Assembly: GCF_036178145.1 (NCBI RefSeq)
Contig: NZ_CP108067.1
Span: forward strand, 682,001-746,000
DNA from: Streptomyces sp. NBC_00273
GTDB taxonomy: Bacteria; Actinomycetota; Actinomycetes; Streptomycetales; Streptomycetaceae
DNA length: 64,000 bases
Direction: 5' to 3'
Below are positions 45,346 to 54,733 of the stretch, piece by piece; within the stretch, counting starts at the first letter, position 1; every line of letters starts with the position of its first letter. Position numbers and translations under genes: made by a program. Below the pieces are notes generated by a model. It saw only the letters and a program-made list of their open reading frames with translations, was not told where the DNA came from and ran no database searches.

Positions 45346-46557
45346 TCACGGGAGCGGACGTGCGGCGCGTACGGCGTGTACGGCCGCCTTGTACTCCACG
45401 GGAAGCGCCACAAGGCCGCGGGCCCGCAGAGAGGTTCGCCACTGGGGTTCGGTCTCGGTCAGGGCCAGGCTGCTGAAGCGCTCGAGGAGTGCGGCGAGTG
45501 CGATCTCGGTCTCGGCGCGGGCCAGTGGGGCGCCCAGGCAGTAGTGGATGCCGTGGCCCAGTGCAAGGTGTCCGGAGGTGTCACGGTCGACGTCGAGCTG
45601 CTCGGGGTGGGGGAAGCGGGCGGGATCGCGGTTGGCCGCGGACAGCGACAACAGGACGGTTTCTCCTGCAGGAATGGTTACTTCGCCGATGGTCACGTCC
45701 TGAATGGGGAAGCGGCGGATCGCCAGCAGCGCGGGGCCTTCGTACCGTGCCAGTTCCTCGACTGCATCAGGGAGCTTCGACGGGTCCAGGCGAAGGCGTG
45801 CCAGGAGCTCGGGATGGGTCAGGAGGGCATGGACGGCGTTGCCGATGAGCTGGACGGTGTTCTCGTAGCCGGCGCCGAGGATCAGGAAGGCGAGCGAGGT
45901 CAGTTCGTCTTCGCTGAGGCGGTCGCCGTCGGTGTCGCGGACCGTGATCAGGTCGGAGAGCAGGTCGTTGGCGGGGTGCTGGCGCTTGTGCGCGATGAGC
46001 TCGGTGAAGAAGGCGAGCATGGCGCCGATCGCCTGCTTGGCCGCCTGGGGGCGGCTGGGGTCCGGCGCGATCAGCTCGTTGGTCCAGCCGCGGAAGTCCG
46101 TGCGATGACCGTCCGGGACTCCGAGGAGGTCGCAGATGACGGTGATCGGCAGGGGCGCCGCGTATGCCGCGATCAGGTCGGTCCTACCGTGCGTGCCGAG
46201 GGCGTCAAGCAAGTCGTCCGCGGTGCGTCGGATCGGGGTCCGGAGCTCTTCCACGCGGCGAGGCGTGAACGCGCGGCCTACGAGCTTGCGCAGGCGGGTG
46301 TGGTCGGGGGGATCCATGTTCAAGAGGTTGGCGTCCAGGGCCGGCGGTAGCGACAGGCCGCGGTACGCGCCCTCCGCTGCATTGGTCTTGTCCAGGGACA
46401 GCCGTGGATCCGCGAGGGCTGAGCGGACGTCGTCGTACCGCGTGACGAGCCATGCGGGCTCGCCGCTGGGCCCGACGATGCGCTGAACTGGCGCAGTGTC
46501 GCGTAAGCGCTGGTACGCGGTGTAGGGGTGGGTGACGAGCTCGCCTTGAAGATCCAT
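45346..46557 (-). CDS. Cytochrome P450 (CYP107-like)
   Basis: A 403-residue soluble bacterial P450. The heme-binding loop LALGHGIHYCLGAPLARAE has the ligand Cys at about residue 345; the K-helix ExxR is in AVEELARYEG; the I-helix reads LGAGYENTVQLIGN, where the usual acid-alcohol pair is altered (Glu-Asn-Thr). LLNMDPPDHTRLRKLVGRAF is the C-helix heme-propionate region. ATG 46557 is used; GTG 46563 is possible. It is similar throughout to the P450 at 60439, so the two are paralogues. No ferredoxin gene is adjacent. Probable role: hydroxylation of a secondary metabolite or lipid. Confidence 0.92.
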   Translation of the reverse strand: MDLQGELVTHPYTAYQRLRDTAPVQRIVGPSGEPAWLVTRYDDVRSALADPRLSLDKTNAAEGAYRGLSLPPALDANLLNMDPPDHTRLRKLVGRAFTPRRVEELRTPIRRTADDLLDALGTHGRTDLIAAYAAPLPITVICDLLGVPDGHRTDFRGWTNELIAPDPSRPQAAKQAIGAMLAFFTELIAHKRQHPANDLLSDLITVRDTDGDRLSEDELTSLAFLILGAGYENTVQLIGNAVHALLTHPELLARLRLDPSKLPDAVEELARYEGPALLAIRRFPIQDVTIGEVTIPAGETVLLSLSAANRDPARFPHPEQLDVDRDTSGHLALGHGIHYCLGAPLARAETEIALAALLERFSSLALTETEPQWRTSLRARGLVALPVEYKAAVHAVRAARPLP

Positions 46558-47302
46558 GAGCACACCCTAATTCGTCGCCACGGCCGGACATCGGGCCCGT
46601 CGCAGGAAGGGCGATCCGGCCCGGCCGTGTCCGCGGCCCGCCGTCTGAGCACCGTTCGGCATGCACGGTCCACCACCGCTTCGTACCGATCCCGGTGCGG
46701 ACCCCAGCTGTGCGGGGTCTGACCCGCCCTGCGATGCCCGCGCGAGCAGTTCGCCGTGTACGACCGGTGCTGCGAGGCCCCTTCGATTCATGTGGCGGCC
46801 ACCGGTGCACCGTCGCCGGGAGGCCGGCCCGCGTCCATCCGCACAAGACCGGCCCGCAGCCCGACCGGACCTCGGCCAGACGTGCCCGCGCCTGCCGACG
46901 CCACGCCGTCTCCGGCTCCTCGCTCGCGGTGGCGGTGGCGGTGGCGGGCTCCAGATGCGGGCCGCCGGGACCATGCCACTCAGTCTCCTGGCAATGGCCA
47001 TGTTTGGGCGTACCGGTCTCGAGGCGACATGCCATGGAGGTTGGGCTCCGCTGCGCCCCGGTCAGCAGCGCTACAGCCCAGCGGCTCACGCGGCGGCACC
47101 GCGCCCGGCCAGCTGCATCCTCTCCCGGAACTGCCGCTTGGGCGGCCGAGACCATCGCTCAGGCTCGGCGAGCACTCATCGCCTCCGGAGGGCGGCCAGG
47201 ACCGGCTCGGTCCGCCGCCGCTCCGCGGACGGCAACCGTGCGGGCACATCGACGGCTTGGCCGGAGGCGCGGGCGCCGTACCGCTCTGCTCACGATGCCG
47301 AG
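46558..47302. other. Gene-free stretch
   Basis: No convincing gene. It separates two P450 loci and may hold the lost 5' part of the P450 remnant that follows. Confidence 0.4.
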
Positions 47303-47727
47303 ATGGCACGCCAGCGCGTCACGCTGTACGGCACGGGCATCGAGCCGCTGGCCAACTCCTGAGTCCCCTATCCGCCCCGGCCCGTCGACATCGACGGGGT
47401 CGTGCTGCCCGCCCGTCAACCGATCGTCATCTCCATGACCGCGTGCAGCAACGACCCCGCGCTCGGCGGGACGGGCGGCTCCGGAAACCGGGCCCACCTG
47501 TCGTGGAGCACCGGCCCGCACGCCTGCCCCGCACCCCGGCCCCGCACCCCGGCCCCGTACGCTCGCACGCCTCTCGCATCGCCGAGACGACCGTCACCCA
47601 CCTGCTCGATGCACTGTCCGAGATGGGCCTCGCCTGCCCGCCCGATGCCCTAGCGTGGCGCCCGGGCCCGTTCCACCGCGCCCTGGCCCACCTTCCGGTC
47701 CTCTTCCCCGCCCCCATCGCAGCCTGA
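47303..47727 (+). pseudogene. C-terminal remnant of a CYP157-like P450
   Basis: The plus strand shows PRPVDIDGVVLPARQPIVIS, NDPALGGTGGSGNRAHLSWS and TGPHACPAP, which is the heme loop with its Cys, then in another frame RIAETTVTHLLDALSEMGLA, CPPDALAWRPGPFHRALAHL and a stop at 47725-47727. The ending is like that of CYP157 enzymes of streptomycete conservons. An in-frame stop near 47360 and a frameshift show decay; the N-terminal two thirds are absent. The stop is only seven bases before the intact CYP154-like gene. Confidence 0.65.
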
Positions 47728-47734
47728 AGGAGTC

Positions 47735-49015
47735 ATGATGGCACCGCAGTCCACCGCTCCGATCGTCCTCGACCCCACCGGCGCCGACCACCACGGCGAG
47801 CACGAGCAACTGCGCGGCCACGGATCCGCTGTCCGCGTCGACGTCCTCGGCGTGTCCGCCTGGTCCGTCACTGACCCGGCCCTGCTGAAGAACCTGCTGA
47901 CCAGCCCCGACGTGTCCAAGGACGCCCGTGCCCACTGGCCGGCGTTCGGCGAGGTCATACAGACATGGCCGCTTGCCCTGTGGGTCGGCGTGAGCAACAT
48001 GTTCACCGCGTACGGCTCCGACCACCGGCGGCTGCGCCGGATGATCGCCCCGGCCTTCTCCGCACGCCGCATCGCCGGCCTCACCGGCGTCGTCGAGACC
48101 GTCGTCACGGCCATCCTCGACGGCCTCGACGCCCTGCCCGCAGGGAAGACCGCCGAGCTGCGCGAACACCTCGCCTACCCGCTCCCGATCGCCGTCATCG
48201 GCCACCTCATGGGCGTGCCCGCAGACCAGCGCACCGTCTTCCGCACCCTCGTCGACGGCGTCTTCGACACCACGTTGAACTCGGACGAACAGGCCGCCAA
48301 CACCGCCCGCCTCTACGACGCCCTGGACGGGCTCATCGCCGCCAAGCGCGCCGAGCCCGGCGACGACATGACCTCGCTCCTCATCGCCGCCCGCGATGAC
48401 GACGGGGAGGGGGGCGGGGACGGGCGCGGCCTGTCCGACGCGGAACTCCGCGACACCCTCCTGTTGATGATCAGCGCCGGATACGAGACCACCGCCAACG
48501 TCATCGACCAGGCCATCAGCCTGCTGCTGACCCACCCCGAGCAACTCGGCCGCATCCGCGCCGGCCACGCCGACTGGAACGACGTCGTCGAGGAGACCCT
48601 GCGCCTGGAGCCCGCCGTCAAGCACCTCCCGATGCGCTTCGCCGTCACCGACATCGCGTTGCCCGACGGACAGACCATCGCCCGGGGAGAGGCGATCCTC
48701 GCCTCGTACGGCGCCGCCAACCGCCATCCGGACTGGCACGGCGAGACCGCCGACACCTTCGACATCAACCGCGTCAGCAAGGACCACCTGGCGTTCGGGC
48801 ACGGTGTCCACTTCTGCCTCGGTGCGCCGCTCGCCCGCCTGGAGGTCGCCGTGAGCCTGCGGCTGCTCTTCGGCCGCTTCCCGCACCTCGAACTCGCGGT
48901 CCCCGCCGATCAGCTCCGGCCGCTGGGCTCACTGATCAGCAACGGCCACCAGGTCCTACCCGTCCGACTCCGGCCGGCCACGGCCCGGACGACACCTGCC
49001 GATCAGGAATCCTGA
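47735..49015 (+). CDS. Cytochrome P450 (CYP154-like)
   Basis: A 426-residue P450. Signatures: N-terminal DPTGADHHGEHEQLRGHGSA, VRVDVLGVSAWSVTDPALLK; C-helix MFTAYGSDHRRLRRMIAPAF; I-helix MISAGYETTANVIDQA with a normal Glu-Thr pair; K-helix EETLRLE; heme loop LAFGHGVHFCLGAPLARLE with the Cys at about residue 370. This matches the CYP154 family, usually encoded after a CYP157 gene at the end of a conservon with a histidine-kinase-like gene, roadblock protein and GTPase; none of these is present here. AAGGAG precedes the start. ATG 47738 is an alternative. Confidence 0.92.
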   Translation: MMAPQSTAPIVLDPTGADHHGEHEQLRGHGSAVRVDVLGVSAWSVTDPALLKNLLTSPDVSKDARAHWPAFGEVIQTWPLALWVGVSNMFTAYGSDHRRLRRMIAPAFSARRIAGLTGVVETVVTAILDGLDALPAGKTAELREHLAYPLPIAVIGHLMGVPADQRTVFRTLVDGVFDTTLNSDEQAANTARLYDALDGLIAAKRAEPGDDMTSLLIAARDDDGEGGGDGRGLSDAELRDTLLLMISAGYETTANVIDQAISLLLTHPEQLGRIRAGHADWNDVVEETLRLEPAVKHLPMRFAVTDIALPDGQTIARGEAILASYGAANRHPDWHGETADTFDINRVSKDHLAFGHGVHFCLGAPLARLEVAVSLRLLFGRFPHLELAVPADQLRPLGSLISNGHQVLPVRLRPATARTTPADQES

Positions 49016-49294
49016 TGGCCAACAGCACCGCGATCACCCCCGAGCCGGCACCCTCCGGATCCATCTGGAGCCGTGCCACCCTTCTCGAGACGCAGACGTC
49101 TGGCACCAACCGGTCGCCCGACGGGCGGGGCGGGGGTGGAGTCGCGGTCAGGGGGTCAGACGAGCGAGAACGTAGGGCGCGGGCTTCGGTGGCCTCTCGT
49201 CCTGGCCTCCAGCCGGGTGGTGAGCCGCTTCTCTTCTCCACGGCTACTGCGTGGAGGAGGCACCTCATACAGTTGACGGTCAAGTTGGCCTTGG
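49016..49294. other. Intergenic, nothing recognised
   Basis: Space between two convergent genes; no clear hairpin was identified. Confidence 0.35.
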
Positions 49295-49603
49295 TCAGCC
49301 TGCTGCAAAGGCGGCCAGCAGGGTGTCCGCTCGAACTTCCAGTTCGGGCGTCAGAGCCCCCTTCACAGCCAGCCTGACCTCATCGCCGCCGATCGCGCGT
49401 GCCAGCCGAATCTCGACCTGTCGATGCTCGCCGACCAAGGGGTACGAGTACCAGCCGTCGGCTCGCTCGTCGTCGGTCGCCTCGAGCGCCAGTGCCACCG
49501 CCTCCCAGTCCGTGGCATCGAAGCAGTAGCCCACGTAGTGCGCCAGCAACTCCAGGAACGACCGCAGGTTGCGTTCCCAGATCCATCCACCGACCTCTGC
49601 CAT
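49295..49603 (-). CDS. Hypothetical protein
   Basis: A 102-residue soluble protein from ATG 49603, preceded by GGGGGAGCC. Sequence: FLELLAHYVGYCFDATDWEA, ADGWYSYPLVGEHRQVEIRL, ARAIGGDEVRLAVKGALTPE, suggesting a mixed alpha/beta domain. The composition is that of a stable small protein; no family known. It could be an orphan immunity-type protein, which is a guess. Confidence 0.6.
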   Translation of the reverse strand: MAEVGGWIWERNLRSFLELLAHYVGYCFDATDWEAVALALEATDDERADGWYSYPLVGEHRQVEIRLARAIGGDEVRLAVKGALTPELEVRADTLLAAFAAG

Positions 49604-49689
49604 GGCTCCCCCTCAGTGCGCAGGAGGACAGCCTGTCATGAGCCGACACCTCAGTGATCAGCCAGCTGCGGCGGGAGGAGGGAAGTCGG

Positions 49690-50040
49690 TGGACACGTCG
49701 AAGGTCACCCGGTTCTGGAGGCACTGGTGGAGCTGTCCAAGCATGCGGTTGAACGGGTCACAGGGCTTGGGCATGCCAGTCTCCGGCCTCGCGCCTGCGC
49801 CTGTAGCGGGCGTTGGCGCCAGGTGGGTGGCTGAGCGTGGCCAAGGCTCGCGGGCAGCCGGCGTAGTTGAGCCGGTTGTTCTTCACGAACCGGCGGCCGA
49901 CGCGGTGGCGAAGCGGATGCGGTCGTCACCGATCTCGACCAGGAGTCCGGCGCCGGCTCCGGGCCCGACGCCGGGAAAGCTCAGCATGATCGGGGCAGCG
50001 GGATGGGTGCGGAAGCGGTCCTGCCCCGCCTGGTCACCAA
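49690..50040 (-). mobile_element. IS110-family transposase remnant
   Basis: The minus strand has FRTHPAAPIMLSFPGVGPGA, GAGLLVEIGDDRIRFATASA, then FVKNNRLNYAGCPRALATLS and, in another frame, FNRMLGQLHHCLQNRVTFD, the order of the C-terminal transposase_20 domain of IS110 elements with their conserved PG(V/M)GP motif. The N-terminal RuvC-like part is missing. Confidence 0.65.
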
Positions 50041-50044
50041 ACCC

Positions 50045-50365
50045 GGCAGACGTCCTGCTGCTGGACGAACCCCGGCCGTGGCGGACCAGGATGCGGTGCA
50101 CGGTCGAGGCGTACAGGCCCAGGACCGGTCCGATGCGGGCCGGCCCGAGTTCGCGGCCGGTCCGTAGGCGGGATACCTCGGCCTCGACCGTTGCGGATGT
50201 GCGAGGCGGGGCGCGGGGTGGGGTGCGGACGGGGCGGCTGGACCGGTCGTGCCGTCCCGCGTCGCCCTCGGTCCGAAACCGGCGGACCCGCTCGTGGGCA
50301 GTGGGAAACGGTATGCCCATCTCCGCCGCCACGTGAGAGACCGGCCGGCCGACCAGCCAGGGCAC
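50045..50365 (-). mobile_element. IS481-family transposase remnant
   Basis: Reads PVSHVAAEMGIPFPTAHERV, GDAGRHDRSSRPVRTPPRAP, RLRTGRELGPARIGPVLGLY, ASTVHRILVRHGRG, the typical N-terminal HTH region of IS481 transposases. It runs directly into the IS110 remnant without the integrase core. Confidence 0.7.
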
Positions 50366-50429
50366 GTCCGACCAGGATGCGCCTGCCGGAACGGTCAGCC
50401 GGGCACTACACCCGCGGTTCCATCTGCGA

Positions 50430-50641
50430 TCTGCACTTCACGCCGACCGAGCCCGCCCAGAAGGAGCTCAAGCCTGGAGGCCACTGCTCGGTCCAGGAAC
50501 TCGAACGCGACATCCGAGCCCGGCTCGCCCGACTGGAACGAGCACCCACGGCGCTCCGTCTGGACGAAGACAACTGACGGGATCCTCGACGAAGTCGTCG
50601 CCGCCGCCTACTGCCACCGAACCTCTGACTCAGGTCACTAG
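50430..50641 (+). mobile_element. IS630-family transposase remnant (C-terminal end)
   Basis: The plus strand encodes pieces resembling the C-terminus of IS630 transposases: HFTPTEPAQKELKPGGHCSV, QELERDIRARL, and in the next frame WNEHPRRSVWTKTTDGILDE, ending SDSGH with a stop at 50639-50641. It is a different relic from the complete element at 28095. The stop overlaps the end of the acetyltransferase gene on the other strand. Confidence 0.6.
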
Positions 50642-51870
50642 TACGGGAGGTAGTAGCTGAGTACGTCGGCAGTGAGTGGCGGGAAGAGCACCTGGAACAG
50701 CTCCTCGTCCGCGGAGTAGACGTCGGGGCGGATCCGGGTCAGCCCCTCGATTCCGTGCGGGCCGAACAGCAGGGCGGCCAGATGGTCGGGCGCCACACCG
50801 GCGCCTTTCACGGCTCCCGGCGACTGTATCGGTCCGCCGGTGACGACCTCGCCGAGCCCGTTGGCGAGAACCGGAATCCGGTAGTGGGCGCCGAAGGTCG
50901 AGATGACGATGTCTCGGCCGGTGCGGTCGATCCCGGCCGCGGTGAGGCGCTGCCAGAGCAGCGGACGCAGCCTGTCGAGCAGTGCCGCGGCATCCGGGAT
51001 GCGGATGTAGTACTGCTCTGCGTTCCCGCGCGGTTCGTGGTCGATGAACTCCTGCCACGCGTTGCCCGTCACGGTGCCTGCCCGATGGACGATCCGTAGT
51101 GGGTCGTCGCCGGATGCCAGAGCGGCGACGCCGCTCAGGAGGTCGCGTGCCGCCGCCTCGTCGCGTGCCGCGGCCTCGGCCAGGAGCATCTCCTCACCGG
51201 GAGGCGTGGTGCGCGCGGTGGCAATGACCGTGTCAGCTTGCTCGAGAACCCAGAGGTTGCTCGACTCGTGGTCCAGGAGCCATCGCCAGCACGCCTCCGA
51301 GTGCGGCATGGTCACATCGAACCCGCTCTGGGCCGAGGCTTGCAGGGCAGCCATGGAGGGGATGTCGGAGGGCCGGGCGGCACGGAGCGTGGCCGTTCCA
51401 TCGCCGGGCGGCACGGCGTTCACGTTAAGCACCTGCGGTATGTCGATGGCGTACTCATAGCCGAACAGCCGGTAGAAGTACGGGATGCCGATCATCGCCT
51501 GGACGAGGTGGCCACGGGCAGCAGAGCGCTCGTGAGCCCAGTGCATGAGCGCCCTTACGAGCCCGCGCCCCTCGTATTCGCTCTCGGTGGCGACCAGTTC
51601 CACCTGGCCGGCGGGCAGGCGGACGCCTCCGATGCACACCTCCTCGTCGAGGAGCGTCGCGGTGGACACGACCCGTTCGCCATCGACGACCACGGCACAG
51701 GCGGACAAGCCCGCGTCGGGGTCGGTGACCACCAGCCGGTGGTCGATCGCGTCGTCCGGCTCACCGCGCTCGGACAGGAGCGCGCCGATCTGGTCAAGAT
51801 CCGAGGGCCTCGCCTCTCGCAGGGCGAGGCCGTCGGGCAACGAAACAGGTACGGAATAACCGCTGGTCAT
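50638..51870 (-). CDS. Eis-like GNAT N-acetyltransferase
   Basis: A 410-residue protein with the tripartite layout of Eis-type acetyltransferases: an N-terminal GNAT domain (LREARPSDLDQIGALLSERG; acetyl-CoA loop VELVATESEYEGRGLVRALM, with the R/Q-x-x-G-x-G/A pattern), a second GNAT-like domain (LRAARPSDIPSMAALQASAQ) and a C-terminal SCP2-like domain ending PPLTADVLSYYLPY, with the free C-terminal carboxylate that Eis enzymes use in catalysis. Eis homologues acetylate amines, including aminoglycosides; the natural substrate here is unknown. The start is ATG 51870, and the open frame upstream is spurious. Confidence 0.88.
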   Translation of the reverse strand: MTSGYSVPVSLPDGLALREARPSDLDQIGALLSERGEPDDAIDHRLVVTDPDAGLSACAVVVDGERVVSTATLLDEEVCIGGVRLPAGQVELVATESEYEGRGLVRALMHWAHERSAARGHLVQAMIGIPYFYRLFGYEYAIDIPQVLNVNAVPPGDGTATLRAARPSDIPSMAALQASAQSGFDVTMPHSEACWRWLLDHESSNLWVLEQADTVIATARTTPPGEEMLLAEAAARDEAAARDLLSGVAALASGDDPLRIVHRAGTVTGNAWQEFIDHEPRGNAEQYYIRIPDAAALLDRLRPLLWQRLTAAGIDRTGRDIVISTFGAHYRIPVLANGLGEVVTGGPIQSPGAVKGAGVAPDHLAALLFGPHGIEGLTRIRPDVYSADEELFQVLFPPLTADVLSYYLPY

Positions 51871-51919
51871 GGTCACAGCCAGACTGTGGCATCGCCCAGC
51901 CATCCCGGCCAACCGGTTT

Positions 51920-52140
51920 TCGCGGCTCTCTGTCAGCGCCGCCGTGCACGGGGTGGTCAACCACGCCGGCTCACGTCTGCTCGCGGATCCGGCCGACGCC
52001 ACCACGCTGAGCAGCGCTTTCAGTAGCGCTCTGCACCGACTGCGGTCGCCCCGACCGCCTGGCGAGTACTGGCCGACATCGACACCGTAGCCCTGAACGC
52101 ACTGCGGGCAGCCAGGGCCGGGACCCGCAAGGTCACGCCT
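51920..52140 (+). mobile_element. IS1380-family transposase remnant (N-terminal)
   Basis: VVNHAGSRLLADPADATTLS, SAFSSALHRLR is the highly recognisable N-terminus of streptomycete IS1380 transposases. After a deletion and frame change LADIDTVALNALRAARAGTR follows, from further inside the protein. No catalytic core remains. Confidence 0.6.
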
Positions 52141-52423
52141 GGGGGAAACCGGTCGAGCCGAGCCGAACAGACTCACACCCGCCCGTGTACTGCGAAGGTT
52201 CAGGAACCTGTGCACGAACACCGGCTCCCCAGCCGGTGAACCAAAACCATCCCGGGCTAGGGCAACCGCCAGGGTCAAAGAACCGCTGCCCGGCCGCCCC
52301 GTCTCGACGCGGGACGCGTTGTCGCCACCGGCCAGGCATATAACCGTCGCACCCATCACAGAGTCGGCACCAAGCCCCGCAGAGCAGGCTGACAAACCAC
52401 GTGCGGGTCAGCACACTGGGCGC

Positions 52424-52702
52424 ATGCGATATGAGGAAAGGACGAAGTTGACCGTCGTGAGGGCCCTGGTCCCGGTGGCCATCCTCATCTCCTCACCGGT
52501 ACTTCTGCTCGCTGGGACACCGATCCTCCACAAATACCTCCGCTACGTCTACCGGGATGAGGCCCCACAGATCCTGGACAAAGAGGGGGGCCGGGTCAGC
52601 GTCCACTACTTCGTGATCACCAGCCGCCTCCTCGAATGGCCCTGCTGGCCCACAAAGTCACTTGCCCGGCTCACCGCACGCCGGAGTCACGAGCCCAGTT
52701 GA
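52424..52702 (+). CDS. Small membrane-associated hypothetical protein
   Basis: A 92-residue protein from ATG 52424. It has one predicted membrane segment (VVRALVPVAILISSPVLLLA) after a charged N-terminus, then LHKYLRYVYRDEAPQILDKE and a basic C-terminus. The ribosome binding site is weak. It may be a truncated membrane protein; no family recognised. Confidence 0.45.
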   Translation: MRYEERTKLTVVRALVPVAILISSPVLLLAGTPILHKYLRYVYRDEAPQILDKEGGRVSVHYFVITSRLLEWPCWPTKSLARLTARRSHEPS

Positions 52703-52990
52703 GGGTCTGTTCCCGATCTCGGACCCAGTGAGAGGCGGGGCTCACCTGGTGTTTGAGGTGCGGGCATGGCCGTCCCCGCGACATCGCGATCCAGCGTTCC
52801 AACTCACCTTTGACAGTGCGGTCTTCGGCCTCATCACGGAGTGCCATGCCGAGGATGAGGACGGCGAGTACGACACCTGACAGACGAGCGGTCAGCTGAG
52901 TCGGGAGGTCAGGGGCTTTGTCACCAAAGTGACGGCTGCCCCGGTGATGAGGGTTACGCCGTGCTGGACGAGTCACTCGTAGTGTCGCGG
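52671..52990 (-). CDS. Possible small membrane protein
   Basis: A minus-strand frame ending at 52671 contains LTARLSGVVLAVLILGMALR, a single hydrophobic segment, followed by DEAEDRTVKGELERWIAM and a polar tail. The coding look is better than in the surrounding frames, but the start is unclear and there is a 32-base convergent overlap with the preceding gene. Uncertain. Confidence 0.3.
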
Positions 52991-53415
52991 GCGTGGTGGC
53001 GTCCGTGCATGAGCCATCCCCGTGTGCGTACGGCGCCCCATCTGCGGGACAGGACGAGAACCCAGAGGCGCTCTCGGGCCGACTGACGGTCTTGATCGTA
53101 AGCCGAAGGTTCTCGCCCGGTGTCACGGGTGGGAGGACGGGAGGACAAAAGGGCAGGTGGGCAGGAGGGCGGGCTCTCCGCTTGTTCTGTGGCGTCGGGT
53201 AGCCGAGTGTCCCAGTGGCCTTCGAGTGCTCCGGGCGGACGACGCAACGCTCACCCGTACAGCGCAGCGACGGGCCGGCACCCTGTGGGCGGGATGTCGG
53301 CCGCCTGGCGGGCTTGTCGGTGCTCCATGGGCGATGTGTCGGTGGCCGATGGAACCGTCGGTATCGAGTTGCCGACGGAACGGTCGCAGCCGCCCTCACC
53401 CGCAAGGGAGCCCCC
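52991..53415. other. Intergenic, nothing recognised
   Basis: Upstream region of the short-chain dehydrogenase gene; no other gene seen. Confidence 0.4.
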
Positions 53416-53421
53416 GTGGCC

Positions 53422-54372
53422 ATGTCGTCCGACTTCTCCACCCCGCCTTGGAATGTCCAACGGCTGCCGCGTGCCGATGGCAGCGTCTTCCTGGTCACCG
53501 GCGGCAACGCCGGCATCGGGTACTTCGCCGCGGAGCAGCTGTCGGCAACCGGAGCCACCGTCGTACTCGGCAGCCGGAATCCCGCCAGGGCCGAAGCCGC
53601 CACGGACTCGATCCGTGCACGCGTCCCCGGCGCACGGGTGCGGACCGTACGGCTGGACCTCGCCGACCTTTCGTCGCTCGAAACAACGGTGGAATCAGTA
53701 GGGGTGGAACGCCTCGACGCGGTAGTGCACAACGCCGGAGTCGCGCTCGACGACCCGCCGCGCAGGGAGACCGAGGACGGCCACGAGCTCATGTTCGGCA
53801 CGAACCACCTCGGGCACTTCGCCTTGACCCGGTGGCTGATGCCGCTGCTGTTGGCTGCGCCGGCGGCCCGCGTCGTGACCACGGGCAGCTTCGCGGCGAA
53901 GTCCGAGCGGCTCGACCTGGACGACCTGCAGTCCCTGAAGGCCTACCAGCCCAAGCGCTCCTACGGACGCTCCAAATTGGCGCAGATGTACTTCGGCGTC
54001 GAACTCGACCGACGGCTGCGCGCTGCCGGCAGCACGGTGACGAGCGTGGTGGTCCATCCCGGCGGCGCGCTGGACTCGCTCACCCCGTCACGGCCGCCGG
54101 TTCATGTGCGAACCACCGGCGCCCGGCTGAGGGCGGCACCTGCGGCCGTCCTCGTGCAAGGCAAGCATGCCGGCGCGTGGCCCGCGGTCCGGGCGGTGCT
54201 CGACCCGGCTGTGCGTGGAGGCCAGCTGTGGGGACCGCGCGTCTTCGGCCTGCGGGGTGAGCCGCGACGCGAACGGGTGTGGGACCACCTTGCCGACTCC
54301 TCCTTCGCGGCGCGGCTATGGGACACGAGCTGCGACCTGACCGGTGTAGACCCCACTGCCATCTCTGGATAG
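53422..54372 (+). CDS. Short-chain dehydrogenase/reductase
   Basis: A 316-residue SDR enzyme. The NAD(P)-binding motif TGGNAGIGYFAAEQL begins at about residue 26, SRNPARAEAATDSI suggests NADP preference (Ser-Arg after strand 2), VHNAGVALDDPP is the NAG motif, and catalytic Ser (TTGSFAAKSERL) and YGRSKLAQMYFG (YxxSK, variant of YxxxK) are in place. The C-terminal extension is like that of retinol-dehydrogenase-type SDRs. AGGGAG lies 5 bases before an in-frame GTG at 53416, which may be the true start. Substrate unknown. Confidence 0.88.
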   Translation: MSSDFSTPPWNVQRLPRADGSVFLVTGGNAGIGYFAAEQLSATGATVVLGSRNPARAEAATDSIRARVPGARVRTVRLDLADLSSLETTVESVGVERLDAVVHNAGVALDDPPRRETEDGHELMFGTNHLGHFALTRWLMPLLLAAPAARVVTTGSFAAKSERLDLDDLQSLKAYQPKRSYGRSKLAQMYFGVELDRRLRAAGSTVTSVVVHPGGALDSLTPSRPPVHVRTTGARLRAAPAAVLVQGKHAGAWPAVRAVLDPAVRGGQLWGPRVFGLRGEPRRERVWDHLADSSFAARLWDTSCDLTGVDPTAISG

Positions 54373-54400
54373 CCGGGCCCAGGCGAGCCGCCCCACCGAG

Positions 54401-54487
54401 CACGGCCGGGTACGGCCGGGTACGGCCGGGTACGGCCGGGTACGGCCGGGTACGGCCGGGTACGGCCGGGTACGGCCGGGTACGGCC
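54401..54487. repeat. 10-bp tandem repeat, about 8.7 copies
   Basis: The unit TACGGCCGGG is repeated exactly seven times (54411-54480), with a first copy differing at one base (54401-54410) and a partial last copy (54481-54487). It lies 29 bases after the dehydrogenase gene. The unit contains the palindrome CGGCCG. Confidence 0.95.
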
Positions 54488-54733
54488 ACCGCAGCTCCGT
54501 CGCCGAGGACCGTCCAGAGGTATCACCACGCGTACGACGATCAGCACCGCCCTCGAAACCGATCGCCCGGACCGAAACCGCCTCTCGGCGGGGCACACGG
54601 ACGCACGTCGTGACCTGCGGCGACACCAATCGTTCCGGCATGTGGCCCGATTCCTACCGGATGGCCTGAAGGGGCTATTGTCCCCCGGTCACGGACGGCA
54701 ACCGGCTCGTCCGTTCAACCCAGGGGAACCAAC
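54488..54733. other. Intergenic region upstream of hopJ-like gene
   Basis: No gene seen; the promoter of the HopJ-family gene is expected here, and CAGGGGAACC is its ribosome binding site. Confidence 0.4.

Noticed and set aside
54401..54487. CRISPR-like array
   Set aside because: Units of 10 bp without spacers; a plain tandem repeat, and no cas genes are present.
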